From JBLNCE01 sp050260415 (lineage in GTDB: Bacteria; Bacillota; UBA4882; JAAYXC01): DNA of 64,000 nucleotides. Where the stretch lies: the NCBI GenBank assembly GCA_050260415.1, contig JBLNCE010000085.1, positions 62,001 to 126,000 on the forward strand, written 5' to 3'. Below the pieces are notes generated by a model, which was given only the letters and a program-made list of their open reading frames with translations, was not told where the DNA came from and searched no databases. Position 1 is the stretch's first letter, and every line of letters starts with the position of its first letter. Positions 32,655 through 42,239 of this stretch are shown here, piece by piece. Position numbers and translations under genes: made by a program.

Positions 32655-34133
32655 TTGGGAGCGCAGACGGATAACCGCCCAAATATCCTCCTTATTATGG
32701 CCGATCAGTGCAATCCGCGTTTTATCGGCGCGCTTGGGAGCGATTTCGCAAAAACCCCGCACCTCGACGGTCTGGCGGAACGGGGTACCGTCCTGACGAA
32801 TTTCTACTGCAATTCCCCGCTGTGCGCTCCATCGCGCGCCTCCATGGTCACGGGACGGTTGGTCAGTAACCTCGGCGTTTATGACAACGGGGCGGAACTG
32901 CCGGCATCCGTTCCGACCATCATGCATCACCTGCGACGCGCCGGTTACGAAACCGTCCTCTCCGGCAAGATGCATTTCATTGGTCCCGATCAGTTGCACG
33001 GCTTTGCCCGGCGGCTCACCACCGATATCTATCCGGCGAGTTTTGCCTGGACGCCGGACTGGCGCGCCGGATTGGCACGAAAAGAGACGCCGCGGGGCAT
33101 CGGGGATCCGGGCGTCGTACGGTGGAGCACCCAATTGTCCTATGACTCCGAAGTGCATGAACACGCCTTGAGCGCCATCAGGGAGTTTGGGCGTATGGAT
33201 GCACCGGCCCCGTTCTTCCTCTGCGTGTCCTACACCCATCCCCATGACCCTTTTGCCATTACGCAGGAGTATTGGGACCGGTACCGCGAGGTGACCGTGC
33301 CGCCTCCGACCGTTCCCGGGCAAGACCCGGCTATGATCCACCCGTTCAATCGATGGATTCAGGCACGGCACGGGCTCAATCGGTTCCCTCCCTCGGAAGA
33401 GAGCATCCTCCTGGCGCGCCGGGCATACAGCGCGATGGTGAGCTATGTCGACGACTTGGTGGGTGGATTATTGGCCGAGCTGTCGAGATGGTCGTTGCTC
33501 GAACGTACCCTCGTCATCTTCACGAGTGACCATGGGGAGATGATGGGCGAGCATGGAATGTGGTATAAGCGTACGATCATGGAGGATGCCGTCAGGGTCC
33601 CGTTTATTTTGTCCTGGCCGGGTGTCTGGCATGGTGGACGGCGTCTCGATTCCACGGGGTCTTTGATCGATCTGTTTCCGACGCTGCTCGAGATCGCCGC
33701 GGTCCCGGAGGCCGAAGAGGCCGTCCATTCGGCCGATGGTACGAGTCTGACGGGTTTACTCTCGGGGTCATCGCCCGGCAAGGATGAGGCGGTCGTGGAG
33801 TACTGCGCGGAAGGCGTGCTGCATCCGGCAATTGCCATCCGTGCCGGCAGATACAAGTATGTTTTCGTGAAAGATAACCCCTGTCTCTTGTTTGACCTGG
33901 TAATGGACCCGCACGAGCGGGACAATTTGGCGGACCGTCGGGAAAGCCATGGCATCCAAGCGATGTTGCACAACAAAGTAGACCGCAAATGGATCGACGG
34001 GTCACTCGAGAAGTCGATCCTTCATAGCCAGCGGCAGCGACATTGGGTACGCGAGGCCATGCGAAGCTCGCGCATATCTTGGGATTACCAACCCTTTGTC
34101 GATGCCTCGAAACAGTATCGCCGGGATATCTGA
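32655..34133 (+). CDS. Type I sulfatase (formylglycine-dependent, Cys type)
   Basis: A 492-residue sulfatase. The modification motif CAPSR with its cysteine at about residue 57 sits in NSPLCAPSRASMVTGRL, so a formylglycine-generating enzyme is needed; none is in the window. The first metal site is IMADQCNPRF, and FTSDHGEMMGEHGMWYKRT provides the Asp-His pair. SGKMHFIGPDQLHGF supplies a substrate-binding Lys and His. No signal peptide is visible, so it acts in the cytoplasm on imported substrates. The ADQ start resembles choline-sulfatase-like and S1 carbohydrate sulfatases. Start TTG follows GAAAGGAG. Confidence 0.92.
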   Translation: MGAQTDNRPNILLIMADQCNPRFIGALGSDFAKTPHLDGLAERGTVLTNFYCNSPLCAPSRASMVTGRLVSNLGVYDNGAELPASVPTIMHHLRRAGYETVLSGKMHFIGPDQLHGFARRLTTDIYPASFAWTPDWRAGLARKETPRGIGDPGVVRWSTQLSYDSEVHEHALSAIREFGRMDAPAPFFLCVSYTHPHDPFAITQEYWDRYREVTVPPPTVPGQDPAMIHPFNRWIQARHGLNRFPPSEESILLARRAYSAMVSYVDDLVGGLLAELSRWSLLERTLVIFTSDHGEMMGEHGMWYKRTIMEDAVRVPFILSWPGVWHGGRRLDSTGSLIDLFPTLLEIAAVPEAEEAVHSADGTSLTGLLSGSSPGKDEAVVEYCAEGVLHPAIAIRAGRYKYVFVKDNPCLLFDLVMDPHERDNLADRRESHGIQAMLHNKVDRKWIDGSLEKSILHSQRQRHWVREAMRSSRISWDYQPFVDASKQYRRDI

Positions 34134-34202
34134 ACCGGTGCATGGTGCTTTGGCGCTGATATTTCGCGGATCTCCAGACATATAGGAAAGGACGGAGGCA
34201 AG

Positions 34203-35117
34203 ATGTCATCTCCGCCGGGTTTCGCAGGGGTTTTCGCCCTACCGATCATGCCTTTTCTCGCTGACGGGGCCATCGATTGGGCGTCCTTCGACAATGAGAT
34301 CGATTTTTGCCTGGCCGCCAAGGTTCATGGCCTCGGCATACCTCTGATGGCGGGCGAGTTCTACACGCTTTCGGACGCGGAGCGCTTCCAGGTGGCTGAG
34401 CGCACGGTACGCACCGTGAGGGGCCGCTGTCCCGTTATAATCGGTGTCTCTGGCGCCAGCGCGCCAATCGCGGCCCAATTTGCCCGGCACGCCCGCGAAA
34501 TCGGAGCCGACGGCATCATCGCCCTGCCGCCCTATGTCGTTCCCGACACAGCACCAGGGGTCCTGGCGTATTTTCGGCTCCTGGCGGAATCAGCGGCGGG
34601 CATCCCGATCGTCTACCAGAATCCTTCACCGCCGTTGGGTCCGGTGCTCTCTTCAGAGTCGATTCTGAACCTCGCGCGGGAGATTAGGTCGATTGAATAT
34701 GTCAAAGAAGAAGCCCTTCCCTCCGGTCCAAGGATCAGTTATCTCGTGGACAAGGGACGGGGCCTCATCAAGGGCGTGTTTGGCGGCATGGGGGGCAAGT
34801 TTATCCTGAGCGAGCTTGCCAGGGGTTCATGCGGCATCATGCCCGCCTGCCACGTACCCGATGTACTTGTGCAGGTCTATGAACGATTCAAGGACGGCAA
34901 CGTGGAGGGTGCGCGGGGGATCTATCACGACCTCTTGCCGCTCCTGATGTTGGATGGCTCGGGCATGTGGCTGCAGAACGCCAAATACGTCTTGGTCAAG
35001 CGGGGAGTCATCAAAACCGATGTTATGCGCGTTCCGAGTGGCACACGCCTTGACACTGTGGATGTAGGCGAGCTTGAACATGCTTTGGCCAAGGTTCAAC
35101 CCTGGTTTCGCGCTTAA
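34203..35117 (+). CDS. DapA-family (N-acetylneuraminate lyase/KDG aldolase type) enzyme
   Basis: A 304-residue class I lyase of the dihydrodipicolinate synthase superfamily. PGFAGVFALPIMPFLADGAIDW begins the barrel; GVSGASAPIAAQFARHA lies on strand 3-4; IVYQNPSPPLG carries the Tyr region; and the Schiff-base lysine is probably in SIEYVKEEALPSG (about residue 168). True DapA is a biosynthetic enzyme; in sugar clusters such paralogs cleave or dehydrate 2-keto-3-deoxy acids. With the SelA-like ammonia-lyase downstream, cleavage of a 2-keto-3-deoxy aldonate is the likely role. Confidence 0.88.
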   Translation: MSSPPGFAGVFALPIMPFLADGAIDWASFDNEIDFCLAAKVHGLGIPLMAGEFYTLSDAERFQVAERTVRTVRGRCPVIIGVSGASAPIAAQFARHAREIGADGIIALPPYVVPDTAPGVLAYFRLLAESAAGIPIVYQNPSPPLGPVLSSESILNLAREIRSIEYVKEEALPSGPRISYLVDKGRGLIKGVFGGMGGKFILSELARGSCGIMPACHVPDVLVQVYERFKDGNVEGARGIYHDLLPLLMLDGSGMWLQNAKYVLVKRGVIKTDVMRVPSGTRLDTVDVGELEHALAKVQPWFRA

Positions 35118-35149
35118 GCGCGACACAATAACTGCCGGAGGTCATCGAT

Positions 35150-35620
35150 ATGGGTCTCGTTGAACAACGGCTCAAGGATCTGGGCTTTGCACTGCCACCG
35201 CTCCGTCCGTACGTCGCGGACTACGTACCGGCGAAAATGGTCGGGGACTTGGTCTTTTGTTCGGGCCACGGTCCCACCGCGAACGGCCAGCCGGTGTTCC
35301 GGGGGCGCGTCGGCCGCGAGATAACGCTGAAGCAGGCCGTCAAAGCCGCGGAACTGGCCACCCTCAACTGCCTGGCGACCATCAAAAGCCTCATCGAAGA
35401 TCTCGATCGGGTGGCGGAAGTGGTGAAGGTTACTGGTTTCGTGAATTCAGCGGAGGACTTTTTCGTCCACTCCGACGTCCTCAATGGTTGCTCACGCTTG
35501 CTGGTGCAAGTTTTTGGCGAGGAAAGGGGAAAACACGCCCGTACAACGATTGGGACGAGCAATTTGGTGAACAATCTGCCGGTCATCATTGACATGATCG
35601 TTCAGGTACGACAAGGCTGA
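35150..35620 (+). CDS. RidA-family enamine/imine deaminase, copy 1
   Basis: A 156-residue RidA/YjgF/Rid protein of the longer subgroup. LVFCSGHGPTANGQPVFRGRVG starts the core, and TLNCLATIKSLIEDLDRVAEVVKVTGFVNSAEDFF is the family block. The C-terminal part with HARTTIGTSNLVNNLPVIIDMI positions the usual Arg that binds the carboxylate of the enamine. RidA hydrolyses 2-aminoacrylate-like intermediates released by PLP enzymes. A second copy ends this gene cluster (42902), which fits a pathway with an eliminating PLP enzyme. Confidence 0.9.
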   Translation: MGLVEQRLKDLGFALPPLRPYVADYVPAKMVGDLVFCSGHGPTANGQPVFRGRVGREITLKQAVKAAELATLNCLATIKSLIEDLDRVAEVVKVTGFVNSAEDFFVHSDVLNGCSRLLVQVFGEERGKHARTTIGTSNLVNNLPVIIDMIVQVRQG

Positions 35621-35711
35621 CCGTCAAAACTGCCGGCCGGGAGGTGAACTGACAACCACAATAGAGGCGTGGAAAGGATCGTCTAAAGAAAATCAAGACA
35701 AGGAGGAGACA

Positions 35712-36998
35712 GTGGTGAAGAAGTCTTGTTTAGTCGGCGTCCTGGCCATCGCAGTAATACTCCTGAGTTCAATCGGGCCGATGGCGGCTCCGGTCACGAT
35801 CGAAGTCTGGCATAAGTGGAATCCCGGTGAGCCCGTCGGCGAATGGCTCACAAAAGCGACGGCCGCATTCGAAAAGGCAAACCCCGATATCAAGGTCAAC
35901 TTGCTAGGACAGGGACGTCAGCTTATTAACAAGGTCCGTCCCCGGTTCATTGAGGGCAATCCCCCGGATATAATCGAGACGTACTTCCCCAATGTTTATA
36001 AACTGTACAAAGAAGGTCTGCTTGCCGAACTCGACGGCTATATGAACACCAGAGCCGAAGGCAAGATCGTCGCCAAATGGAAGGATACGTTCATTCCCCA
36101 AGTATATACGGGACAGATGATCGGCGGCAAGATGTACATGGTGCCGATCTTCTACGATACCAGCAGTTTCTTCTATAACGTGAGCATCTTCAAGAAATAC
36201 AAGATCAATGTGCCGAAGACATGGAACGATTTTTTGAAAGCCTGCGAGACACTCAAGAAGAACGGTGTGGAACCAATCGCGGTGGACGGTGGAAACTCCG
36301 CCTATAACGGCTGGTGGTTCGTTCAGACAAGCACAAGGCTCCTCGGGGCGGACTATGTGCGGGATACGGCCCTCAATAAACCCGGCACCAGTTGGACAAA
36401 CCCCGGCTACCTGGATGCGGCCAAGAAGGTACAGTATGTTGCCCAGAATTACTTCATGAAAGGGTTCCAAGGGTCCGCCTTCCCGGCGGCGCAGATCGAT
36501 TGGGCCACCTCAAAGACGGCCATGATGTTCAACGCCTCCTGGTTGCCCAACGAGATGCGCAATACCCTGCCGGCGGACTACCAAATGGGAGAGTTCCTCT
36601 TCCCGCAAATTCCCGGTGGTAAAGGCGATCAAACCGTTGTCGAGCTTTGGTCCAACGGTTATGCCATCCCGAAGGACGCCAAACACAAGGATGAAGCCGC
36701 ACAGTACCTGAAGTTCATCACGAGCAGGGAAATGGCCGCGGACATGCTCAAGCACACCGACGTGCTGTCTAGTATCAAAGGAACCCCCGTACCCGTCCGT
36801 CTGAAAGACGTGCCGAGACTCATCGCGAATGCGAAGTCCACCACGGATCTAAGGTCGGGGATCACCACCATGGCCCCTGAATGGGAGATCCAGGTTTTCC
36901 AACCACTCAATGATAAACTGCTCTTTGGCACCATCACGCCCGAGGAGTTCATCGAGAAGCTGGACGCCGCGCACAAGCGTTTTTACGAGAAAAAGTAA
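35712..36998 (+). CDS. ABC transporter extracellular sugar-binding protein (family 1)
   Basis: A 428-residue solute-binding protein. Residues 1-25 form a signal peptide (KKSCLVGVLAIAVILLSS) ending at GPMAAPVT; no lipobox cysteine is evident. The mature part starts VTIEVWHKWNPGEP, typical of carbohydrate-binding proteins of the CUT1 family, and includes KGDQTVVELWSNGYAIPKDAKHKDEA. It hands sugar or oligosaccharide to the two permeases encoded next. The GTG start follows AAGGAGGAG. Confidence 0.92.
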   Translation: MVKKSCLVGVLAIAVILLSSIGPMAAPVTIEVWHKWNPGEPVGEWLTKATAAFEKANPDIKVNLLGQGRQLINKVRPRFIEGNPPDIIETYFPNVYKLYKEGLLAELDGYMNTRAEGKIVAKWKDTFIPQVYTGQMIGGKMYMVPIFYDTSSFFYNVSIFKKYKINVPKTWNDFLKACETLKKNGVEPIAVDGGNSAYNGWWFVQTSTRLLGADYVRDTALNKPGTSWTNPGYLDAAKKVQYVAQNYFMKGFQGSAFPAAQIDWATSKTAMMFNASWLPNEMRNTLPADYQMGEFLFPQIPGGKGDQTVVELWSNGYAIPKDAKHKDEAAQYLKFITSREMAADMLKHTDVLSSIKGTPVPVRLKDVPRLIANAKSTTDLRSGITTMAPEWEIQVFQPLNDKLLFGTITPEEFIEKLDAAHKRFYEKK

Positions 36999-37092
36999 GT
37001 GGTCCAGACCGGGACGTTGATACGCCAGATCCGGCCTGGTTATGGCCGGGCCGGGTCTGGCCGGTCGTTTACCCCAGAAAGGAGGAATATGG

Positions 37093-37992
37093 GTGAAAAG
37101 ACGCGTTAGGTTAGCGATCCCATTCCTGCTCCCAGCCGTCCTCCTCTATGGCTTATTCTTCATCTATCCAGGACTTAAGGCGTTCTATGTCAGCCTGCAT
37201 GAGTGGAGCGGTTTTACCGCAAACATGAAGTACGTTGGCGTGTCCAATTTCAAGGAATTGTTCTATGACGAGATTTTCCGCGGCGCGCTCAAGAACAATA
37301 TCTTCCTGGTAATCATCGGTGGCATCCTGATAATAGTACTGGCGTTGTTTTTTGCCAACCTTATCAAGCAGAGTAGGCCTCGCACGGAAAAGCTCAAGAC
37401 CACGGCCATCTTCATGCCGCATCTATTCAATACCGTCAGTGTGTCCATTTTATGGATCTTCATCTACAATCCGCGCTGGGGGTTGCTCAATGGTATCTTA
37501 GACGCCGTTGGACTCGGGGGTCTTGCCCGGCCCTGGCTCGGCGACCCGAAGACGATCATGTGGGCCATCCTCTTGCCGTTACTCTGGTGGAGCGTGGGAT
37601 TCTACATGCTGATCCTGAAGGCGAGCATGGACAGAATCCCCTATACCTTTTTTGAGGCGGCGCAGATAGACGGGGCCAGCAAGTGGCAGATGTTCAGGCG
37701 CTTAACCCTGCCGCTAATCAGCGATGTGGTGCTCATCTGTGCCGTTTTATGGACGGTATCGGCCCTCAAGCAATTCGGATTGGTTTTTTCCATGACGGGT
37801 GGAGGGCCATCCAACGCATCACAGCTTATTGCGGTGTACCTTTTCGAAACCGCCTTCGAGGCGCCCGGCGGCCAAGGATCCATTCTCCGCATGGGCTACG
37901 CTACCGCGATGGCCGTCGTCTTGTTCTTCTTCGTGGTGGCCTTCTCCGTGATCCAACTGCTCCTGAGGCGGCGCGAGTCTTATGAGTATTGA
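37093..37992 (+). CDS. ABC sugar transporter permease 1 (CUT1, MalF/UgpA-like)
   Basis: A 299-residue inner permease with six membrane segments. LPAVLLYGLFFIYPGLKAFYVSLHEWSGF is the usual first segment and periplasmic loop, and the EAA motif that contacts the ATPase is FFEAAQIDGASKWQMFRRLTLPLI. It pairs with the next gene's product. The start GTG 37093 lies seven bases after AGGAGGAA; upstream sequence in frame is not conserved-looking. No msmK- or malK-type ATPase gene is in the cluster. Confidence 0.92.
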   Translation: MKRRVRLAIPFLLPAVLLYGLFFIYPGLKAFYVSLHEWSGFTANMKYVGVSNFKELFYDEIFRGALKNNIFLVIIGGILIIVLALFFANLIKQSRPRTEKLKTTAIFMPHLFNTVSVSILWIFIYNPRWGLLNGILDAVGLGGLARPWLGDPKTIMWAILLPLLWWSVGFYMLILKASMDRIPYTFFEAAQIDGASKWQMFRRLTLPLISDVVLICAVLWTVSALKQFGLVFSMTGGGPSNASQLIAVYLFETAFEAPGGQGSILRMGYATAMAVVLFFFVVAFSVIQLLLRRRESYEY

Positions 37993-38001
37993 GGTGGCGC
38001 A

Positions 38002-38856
38002 ATGAGAAGGATCTTGAGACGCATCACCTGCATCAGCCCTTCCGCCACGGCGGGGAATTTCATTCTCTGGTCCTGGATCGGCATGACGGTTTTTTCAATG
38101 TTGTGGGTCGTCATGACTTCCCTCAAAACAAACGGCGAGTTCTTTCAGAGCGTCTGGGCCCTGCCGAAGGTCGCGCAGTTCGCCAACTATGTAAGGGCTT
38201 GGAGAGTGGTCAGGCTCCAGGATTATTTCTTCAACAGCGTGACGATCACAATCGCTACAACGATTTTAACCCTACTCGTATCGGCCATGGCCGCCTATGC
38301 GTTATCCAGATTCGCTTTCCGGGGGGGGCGCTTGCTTCTCCTGGTTTTCCTGGCCGGCATGGGGATTCCGCACCAATTGCTCCTGATACCGCTCTATTTC
38401 CTCTTGCAGGATCTGAAGCTGATCAATAGTCTCCCCGGTCTTGGCTTGGTCTATATCGCTACCTCCATTTCCTTTTCGATCTTTGTCCTGCACGGCTTTT
38501 TTGCCTCCTTGCCATCGGAGATAGAGGAGGCGGCGGAGATCGACGGCTGCAACGCCTGGGGCGTGTTCTGGAAAGTGGCGATACCCCTTGCCGCGCCGGG
38601 CATGCTGACGGTCGGGATCCTGAACGCTTTGGGCACCTGGAATGAGTATATGCTGGCGATGACCTTCATCAGGGACCGCAATCTCTATACGTTACCGGTC
38701 GGTCTTTATGGCATGCAGGTAACGATGCAGTACACCGCGGATTGGACGGCCTTGTTCGCCGGGTTCATCATCTCCATCATTCCGTCTTTGCTGATCTACG
38801 TGACGATGCAACGCTACATCACGGCTGGACTTACGATGGGCGCCCTCAAGGAATGA
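38002..38856 (+). CDS. ABC sugar transporter permease 2 (CUT1, MalG/UgpE-like)
   Basis: A 284-residue permease with about six membrane segments. WVVMTSLKTNGEFF lies after the first segment, SAMAAYALSRFAFRGG is the typical MalG-family block and the EAA loop reads IEEAAEIDGCNAWGVFWKVAIPLAAPG. The last residues, TAGLTMGALKE, resemble the usual TxGxxxGAVKG ending of this family. It begins 9 bp after permease 1. An ATPase shared with other sugar systems is probably used, as in many Bacillota. Confidence 0.92.
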   Translation: MRRILRRITCISPSATAGNFILWSWIGMTVFSMLWVVMTSLKTNGEFFQSVWALPKVAQFANYVRAWRVVRLQDYFFNSVTITIATTILTLLVSAMAAYALSRFAFRGGRLLLLVFLAGMGIPHQLLLIPLYFLLQDLKLINSLPGLGLVYIATSISFSIFVLHGFFASLPSEIEEAAEIDGCNAWGVFWKVAIPLAAPGMLTVGILNALGTWNEYMLAMTFIRDRNLYTLPVGLYGMQVTMQYTADWTALFAGFIISIIPSLLIYVTMQRYITAGLTMGALKE

Positions 38857-38899
38857 ACCGGCGTAATCTCGGTTGATGTGAGGGAGAATAAAGATAAAA

Positions 38900-39685
38900 A
38901 TGCGTTTAGCGGGAAAAGTGGCCGTGGTAACCGGCGGCGCGCAAGGCATTGGGCTGCATACAGCCGCTTTGTTTGCACGCGAGGGCGCCGTGGTCTATCT
39001 GGTTGACATCGATCGGGAAGCCGGGAGCGGTGCGGCGGAAGCGCTGCGGGACGAAGGCCTGGATGTCCGGTTCGTGCCGGCCGATGTCGCACGGGAAGAA
39101 GATCTAGCTGACCTTTACGCCAGGGTGGAAACAGACCACCAGGGCCTCGATGTTGTGGTTAACAACGCGGGCTTGGAAATAAGACGCGGTGTGCTTGACG
39201 CATCCTTGGCTGAATGGGAGAGATGCCTGGCGGTCAATCTCAAGGGCGTTTGGCTGGCCGCCAAGCTCGCCGTGCCCTTGATGCAAAAAAGGGGCGGCGG
39301 GTCGATCGTCAATATTTCCTCGATGCATGGGATCCAGACCTCGATCGGGAGTTTCCCTTACGCCACGACAAAATCCGCCGTAATCGGTCTTACCAGGAAC
39401 ATGGCGGTGGATTTCGGCCGGTATGGGATCAGAGCCAACGTCATCTGCCCCGGACTGGTCGAGACGAGGATGTCGGAGGCTTGGATCAGACATCTCAAGA
39501 CCACCGGTAAATGGCAGGGACTTCTCGCGACGCATCCACTTGGCAGGCCCGGCGCGCCGGAAGAGATCGCCAGGGTGGCCTTGTTCTTCGCCTCTGGGGA
39601 CGCCTCTTTCGTGACCGGGGCTTGCCTTTTCGCTGATGGCGGACATCATGCCGTGATTTGGAACTATGCCGAGGAAGATAAATAA
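38900..39685 (+). CDS. Short-chain dehydrogenase/reductase (SDR)
   Basis: A 261-residue classical SDR. TGGAQGIG (TGxxxGxG) binds the cofactor, and Asp in YLVDIDRE at the end of strand 2 favours NAD over NADP. NNAG, Ser in NISSMHG and YATTK (YxxxK) form the active site. The C-terminus ends in GACLFADGGHH. In this cluster it could oxidise C1 of an (amino) sugar or another hydroxyl; glucose-dehydrogenase-like roles are known in the family. It follows permease 2 by 43 bp. Confidence 0.9.
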   Translation: MRLAGKVAVVTGGAQGIGLHTAALFAREGAVVYLVDIDREAGSGAAEALRDEGLDVRFVPADVAREEDLADLYARVETDHQGLDVVVNNAGLEIRRGVLDASLAEWERCLAVNLKGVWLAAKLAVPLMQKRGGGSIVNISSMHGIQTSIGSFPYATTKSAVIGLTRNMAVDFGRYGIRANVICPGLVETRMSEAWIRHLKTTGKWQGLLATHPLGRPGAPEEIARVALFFASGDASFVTGACLFADGGHHAVIWNYAEEDK

Positions 39686-39708
39686 CAGGCTAAAAAGGAG
39701 TAAATCTG

Positions 39709-41091
39709 ATGGGCACACTACGCGTAGGTTTGGCGAAGGTGGACCTCACCCCGCCGTTGCCTGTGCTCCTGGATGGTTACCCGCACAGGGATCCGGCCGT
39801 GGATATCAACGATCCCATCTACGCGAGGTCCGTGGTCTTGGACGATGGTAAAATCAAGGCTTGCCATGTTTGTCTTGACCTTTGCTTTGTCACCGCGGAA
39901 CAGGTCAAGGAGATCAAGCGGGAAATCGAGCAAGAAACGGGGATCAAGGAAGCGAACGTTACAATCTCGGTCACGCACAACCATAGCGCGCCGCAAATCG
40001 CCGGTGGTTTCGGTCTGCATCATATCAAACGGAAGATTGAGGCCAGCCCCTTCAATCATGAGTACGCGGCGATGGTCAACAGGTTGGCGGCCGCCTCGTC
40101 TATCATGGCGCACGCCCGTCTGGCCCCTGCCAAAGTAGGATTCGGACGGGGCAGCCTGGAGGGGATCTCCGGCAACAGGCGGATCTACGTCAACGGCGAG
40201 ATGCGCATGTATGGCATCAAGGGTGATTGGCATAGTTATGCCCCCGAAGCTTACCCCGACTATTCACCCCACCCGATCGACCCTGACGTCGGGGTGGTGC
40301 GATTCGATACGCTCGAAGGCGATCCCCTGGGAGTGGTCTTTAATTTCACCGCGCATGCGCTGGCGGCCGGTCCATCGAACAGGATAAGCGGCGACTACCC
40401 GGCAGCGGCTTGCCGAACCATTGAGCGTCTTTACCCGGGTATTACCCCGCTTTTTCTCCAGGGCGCCTGCGGCAATGTCCATCCAAGGCTCAATGGGCGG
40501 GAGCGTTCGTACGAAGAGGCGGCTCGCAAAGGCCGGATCCTCGCCTACGAAACGATGCAGACCTTTGAGACGTTGGATCTGAGCGAAGAAGCGGACATGC
40601 GGGTCGTCGCGAGACGAATCGAGCTTCCGTACCGGCAGCCCAAGCCCGACTTGGTGGTACTCAGGGAAAGTCTTGCGCGGTCGCGCGCGCAACTTGACGG
40701 CGCCGTGCCGGACAGCAAGGAATTCCATAAGGCGGCCATCACCCACATCAATGCGTACCGGGATTTGAAGCAATGGGAGTATGTCGAAGGTTCCGGACGG
40801 ATGGGTGAGGAATCCCTCGTACAGGTGTGGGCCATCAACGATTGCGCCATCGTCTTCGTACCGGGTGAGGTCTTCGTCGAACTCGGGCTGGAGATCAAAC
40901 AGCGGGCCCCGCAGAAGCTGGTGCTCGTCGCGGCGTATTCCCATGGACTCAGGCATTACATCCCGGTACGCAAGGCTTACGACGAAGGCGGTTATGAATC
41001 CACGTACGGGACCGTTTTTGCGCCGGAGGCTGGTGAAAGAATCGTCGCCGCCGCTCTCGATCTGCTCGATGAGGTGCGGCATCCGGAGTGA
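39709..41091 (+). CDS. Neutral/alkaline ceramidase-like hydrolase (N-terminal domain only)
   Basis: A 460-residue protein related to the N-terminal catalytic domain of neutral ceramidase, a zinc amidase. It starts LRVGLAKVDLTPPLPVLLDGYP, as in the family, and has the zinc-site segment SVTHNHSAPQIAG and a later FNFTAHALAAGPSNRISGDYPAAA. FLQGACGNVHPR matches the region holding another ligand. There is no signal peptide and no C-terminal Ig-like domain, unlike secreted ceramidases. Such short cytoplasmic homologs occur in sugar-catabolism clusters of many bacteria with no settled substrate; amide (N-acyl) hydrolysis is a reasonable guess. Confidence 0.85.
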   Translation: MGTLRVGLAKVDLTPPLPVLLDGYPHRDPAVDINDPIYARSVVLDDGKIKACHVCLDLCFVTAEQVKEIKREIEQETGIKEANVTISVTHNHSAPQIAGGFGLHHIKRKIEASPFNHEYAAMVNRLAAASSIMAHARLAPAKVGFGRGSLEGISGNRRIYVNGEMRMYGIKGDWHSYAPEAYPDYSPHPIDPDVGVVRFDTLEGDPLGVVFNFTAHALAAGPSNRISGDYPAAACRTIERLYPGITPLFLQGACGNVHPRLNGRERSYEEAARKGRILAYETMQTFETLDLSEEADMRVVARRIELPYRQPKPDLVVLRESLARSRAQLDGAVPDSKEFHKAAITHINAYRDLKQWEYVEGSGRMGEESLVQVWAINDCAIVFVPGEVFVELGLEIKQRAPQKLVLVAAYSHGLRHYIPVRKAYDEGGYESTYGTVFAPEAGERIVAAALDLLDEVRHPE

Positions 41092-41096
41092 CTACG

Positions 41097-42239
41097 ATGG
41101 CGGAAGGATTTCGCGAAAGATATGGATTGCGGACAATTATCAACCTGGCCGGGCCGGCGACACCCATTGGCGCCGCCCCTGCAAGACCTGATGTGATCCA
41201 GGCTGCGGCGGAGGCGCTCGCCCTGAACGTGGAGATGGATGCACTCCAGCGCGTGGCGGGGCGGCTTATCGCGCAGGCAAGCGGGGCCGAATCAGGTTGC
41301 GTTACCGCTTGCGCCGCCGCCGGCATCGCGCTATGCATCGCGGCTGCTATGACCGGTGAGAACCCGGCCGACGTGGAGCAATTGCCCGACACCACCGGTC
41401 TGAAGGACAGGATCGTCATCCAAAAGGGGCATGCCATCAATGTGGGGGGGGTGTCCCTGACCCAACTGGTGAGGTTGACCGGCGCGCAGCCTATCGAGGT
41501 CGGCGGAGCCGCGACGGCCGGGATTCACCACTTGGAAACAGCCATCGACGGGAGGACCGCCGCGGTTGTCTACATAATCGCCCAGTCCACGCAACGGCCG
41601 GGCCTCATTCCGGTAGGCGTCGTCACGGAAGTCGCGCGGCGCAAAGGTATACCGGTCATCGTCGATGCGGCGGCCGAACTCGACCTTAAGCAATACATCG
41701 AGGCCGGCGCCGATCTCGTCATCTACAGCGCCCACAAGTTTTTGGGAGGGGCGACCGCCGGGATCGTCTGCGGCCGTGCCGAGCTGGTGCGTGCCGTCCG
41801 TGCGCAGGAGCACGGGATTGGCCGGACGATGAAGGTCGGCAAAGAAGGGATTGCCGGGGTCATCGCGGCCATGGAAGCCTACGCGCATGGAGAGTATGGC
41901 CACCTCAGAGAGCAGGTGAGGGCCAAAGCAGAGGAACTCTCCCGGACGCTGGCGGGGTTGACGGGAATAACGGCATGCGCCGAGTCTGACGAGGGATGTT
42001 ACCCGTCCGAGCGGGTACATGTGCGCATCGATCCACGCGTAGTGAGATTATCGGCGACCGAATTGGCCGGAAAACTGGATGAAGGACCGTTATCGATCAA
42101 AATCCGTCAAAGTTTTGATCTTGCGGGGCAGGGACACCTCATTCTGGATCCAATCTTCTTCGAGCCCCGTGACGGGGCGTTTGTGCGGCATAGACTGGCC
42201 GAAATCCTTGCGGAGGGCATCCGATCGAACGTTCCCTGA
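41097..42239 (+). CDS. SelA-like PLP enzyme, probable amino-sugar-acid ammonia-lyase (DgaE-like)
   Basis: A 380-residue fold-type I PLP enzyme of the SelA-like family, which includes D-glucosaminate-6-phosphate ammonia-lyase. It has RTIINLAGPATPIGAA at the N-terminus, CVTACAAAGIALCIAAAM, VIVDAAAELD and the PLP lysine in YSAHKFLGGATAGIVCG (near residue 212). True SelA is larger and has an N-terminal tRNA-binding domain, absent here. The ATG at 41097 follows CGGAGTGA; a GTG overlapping the previous stop is less likely. In this cluster it should eliminate ammonia from a 2-amino-2-deoxy acid, giving a 2-keto-3-deoxy acid for the aldolases. Confidence 0.85.
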   Translation: MAEGFRERYGLRTIINLAGPATPIGAAPARPDVIQAAAEALALNVEMDALQRVAGRLIAQASGAESGCVTACAAAGIALCIAAAMTGENPADVEQLPDTTGLKDRIVIQKGHAINVGGVSLTQLVRLTGAQPIEVGGAATAGIHHLETAIDGRTAAVVYIIAQSTQRPGLIPVGVVTEVARRKGIPVIVDAAAELDLKQYIEAGADLVIYSAHKFLGGATAGIVCGRAELVRAVRAQEHGIGRTMKVGKEGIAGVIAAMEAYAHGEYGHLREQVRAKAEELSRTLAGLTGITACAESDEGCYPSERVHVRIDPRVVRLSATELAGKLDEGPLSIKIRQSFDLAGQGHLILDPIFFEPRDGAFVRHRLAEILAEGIRSNVP

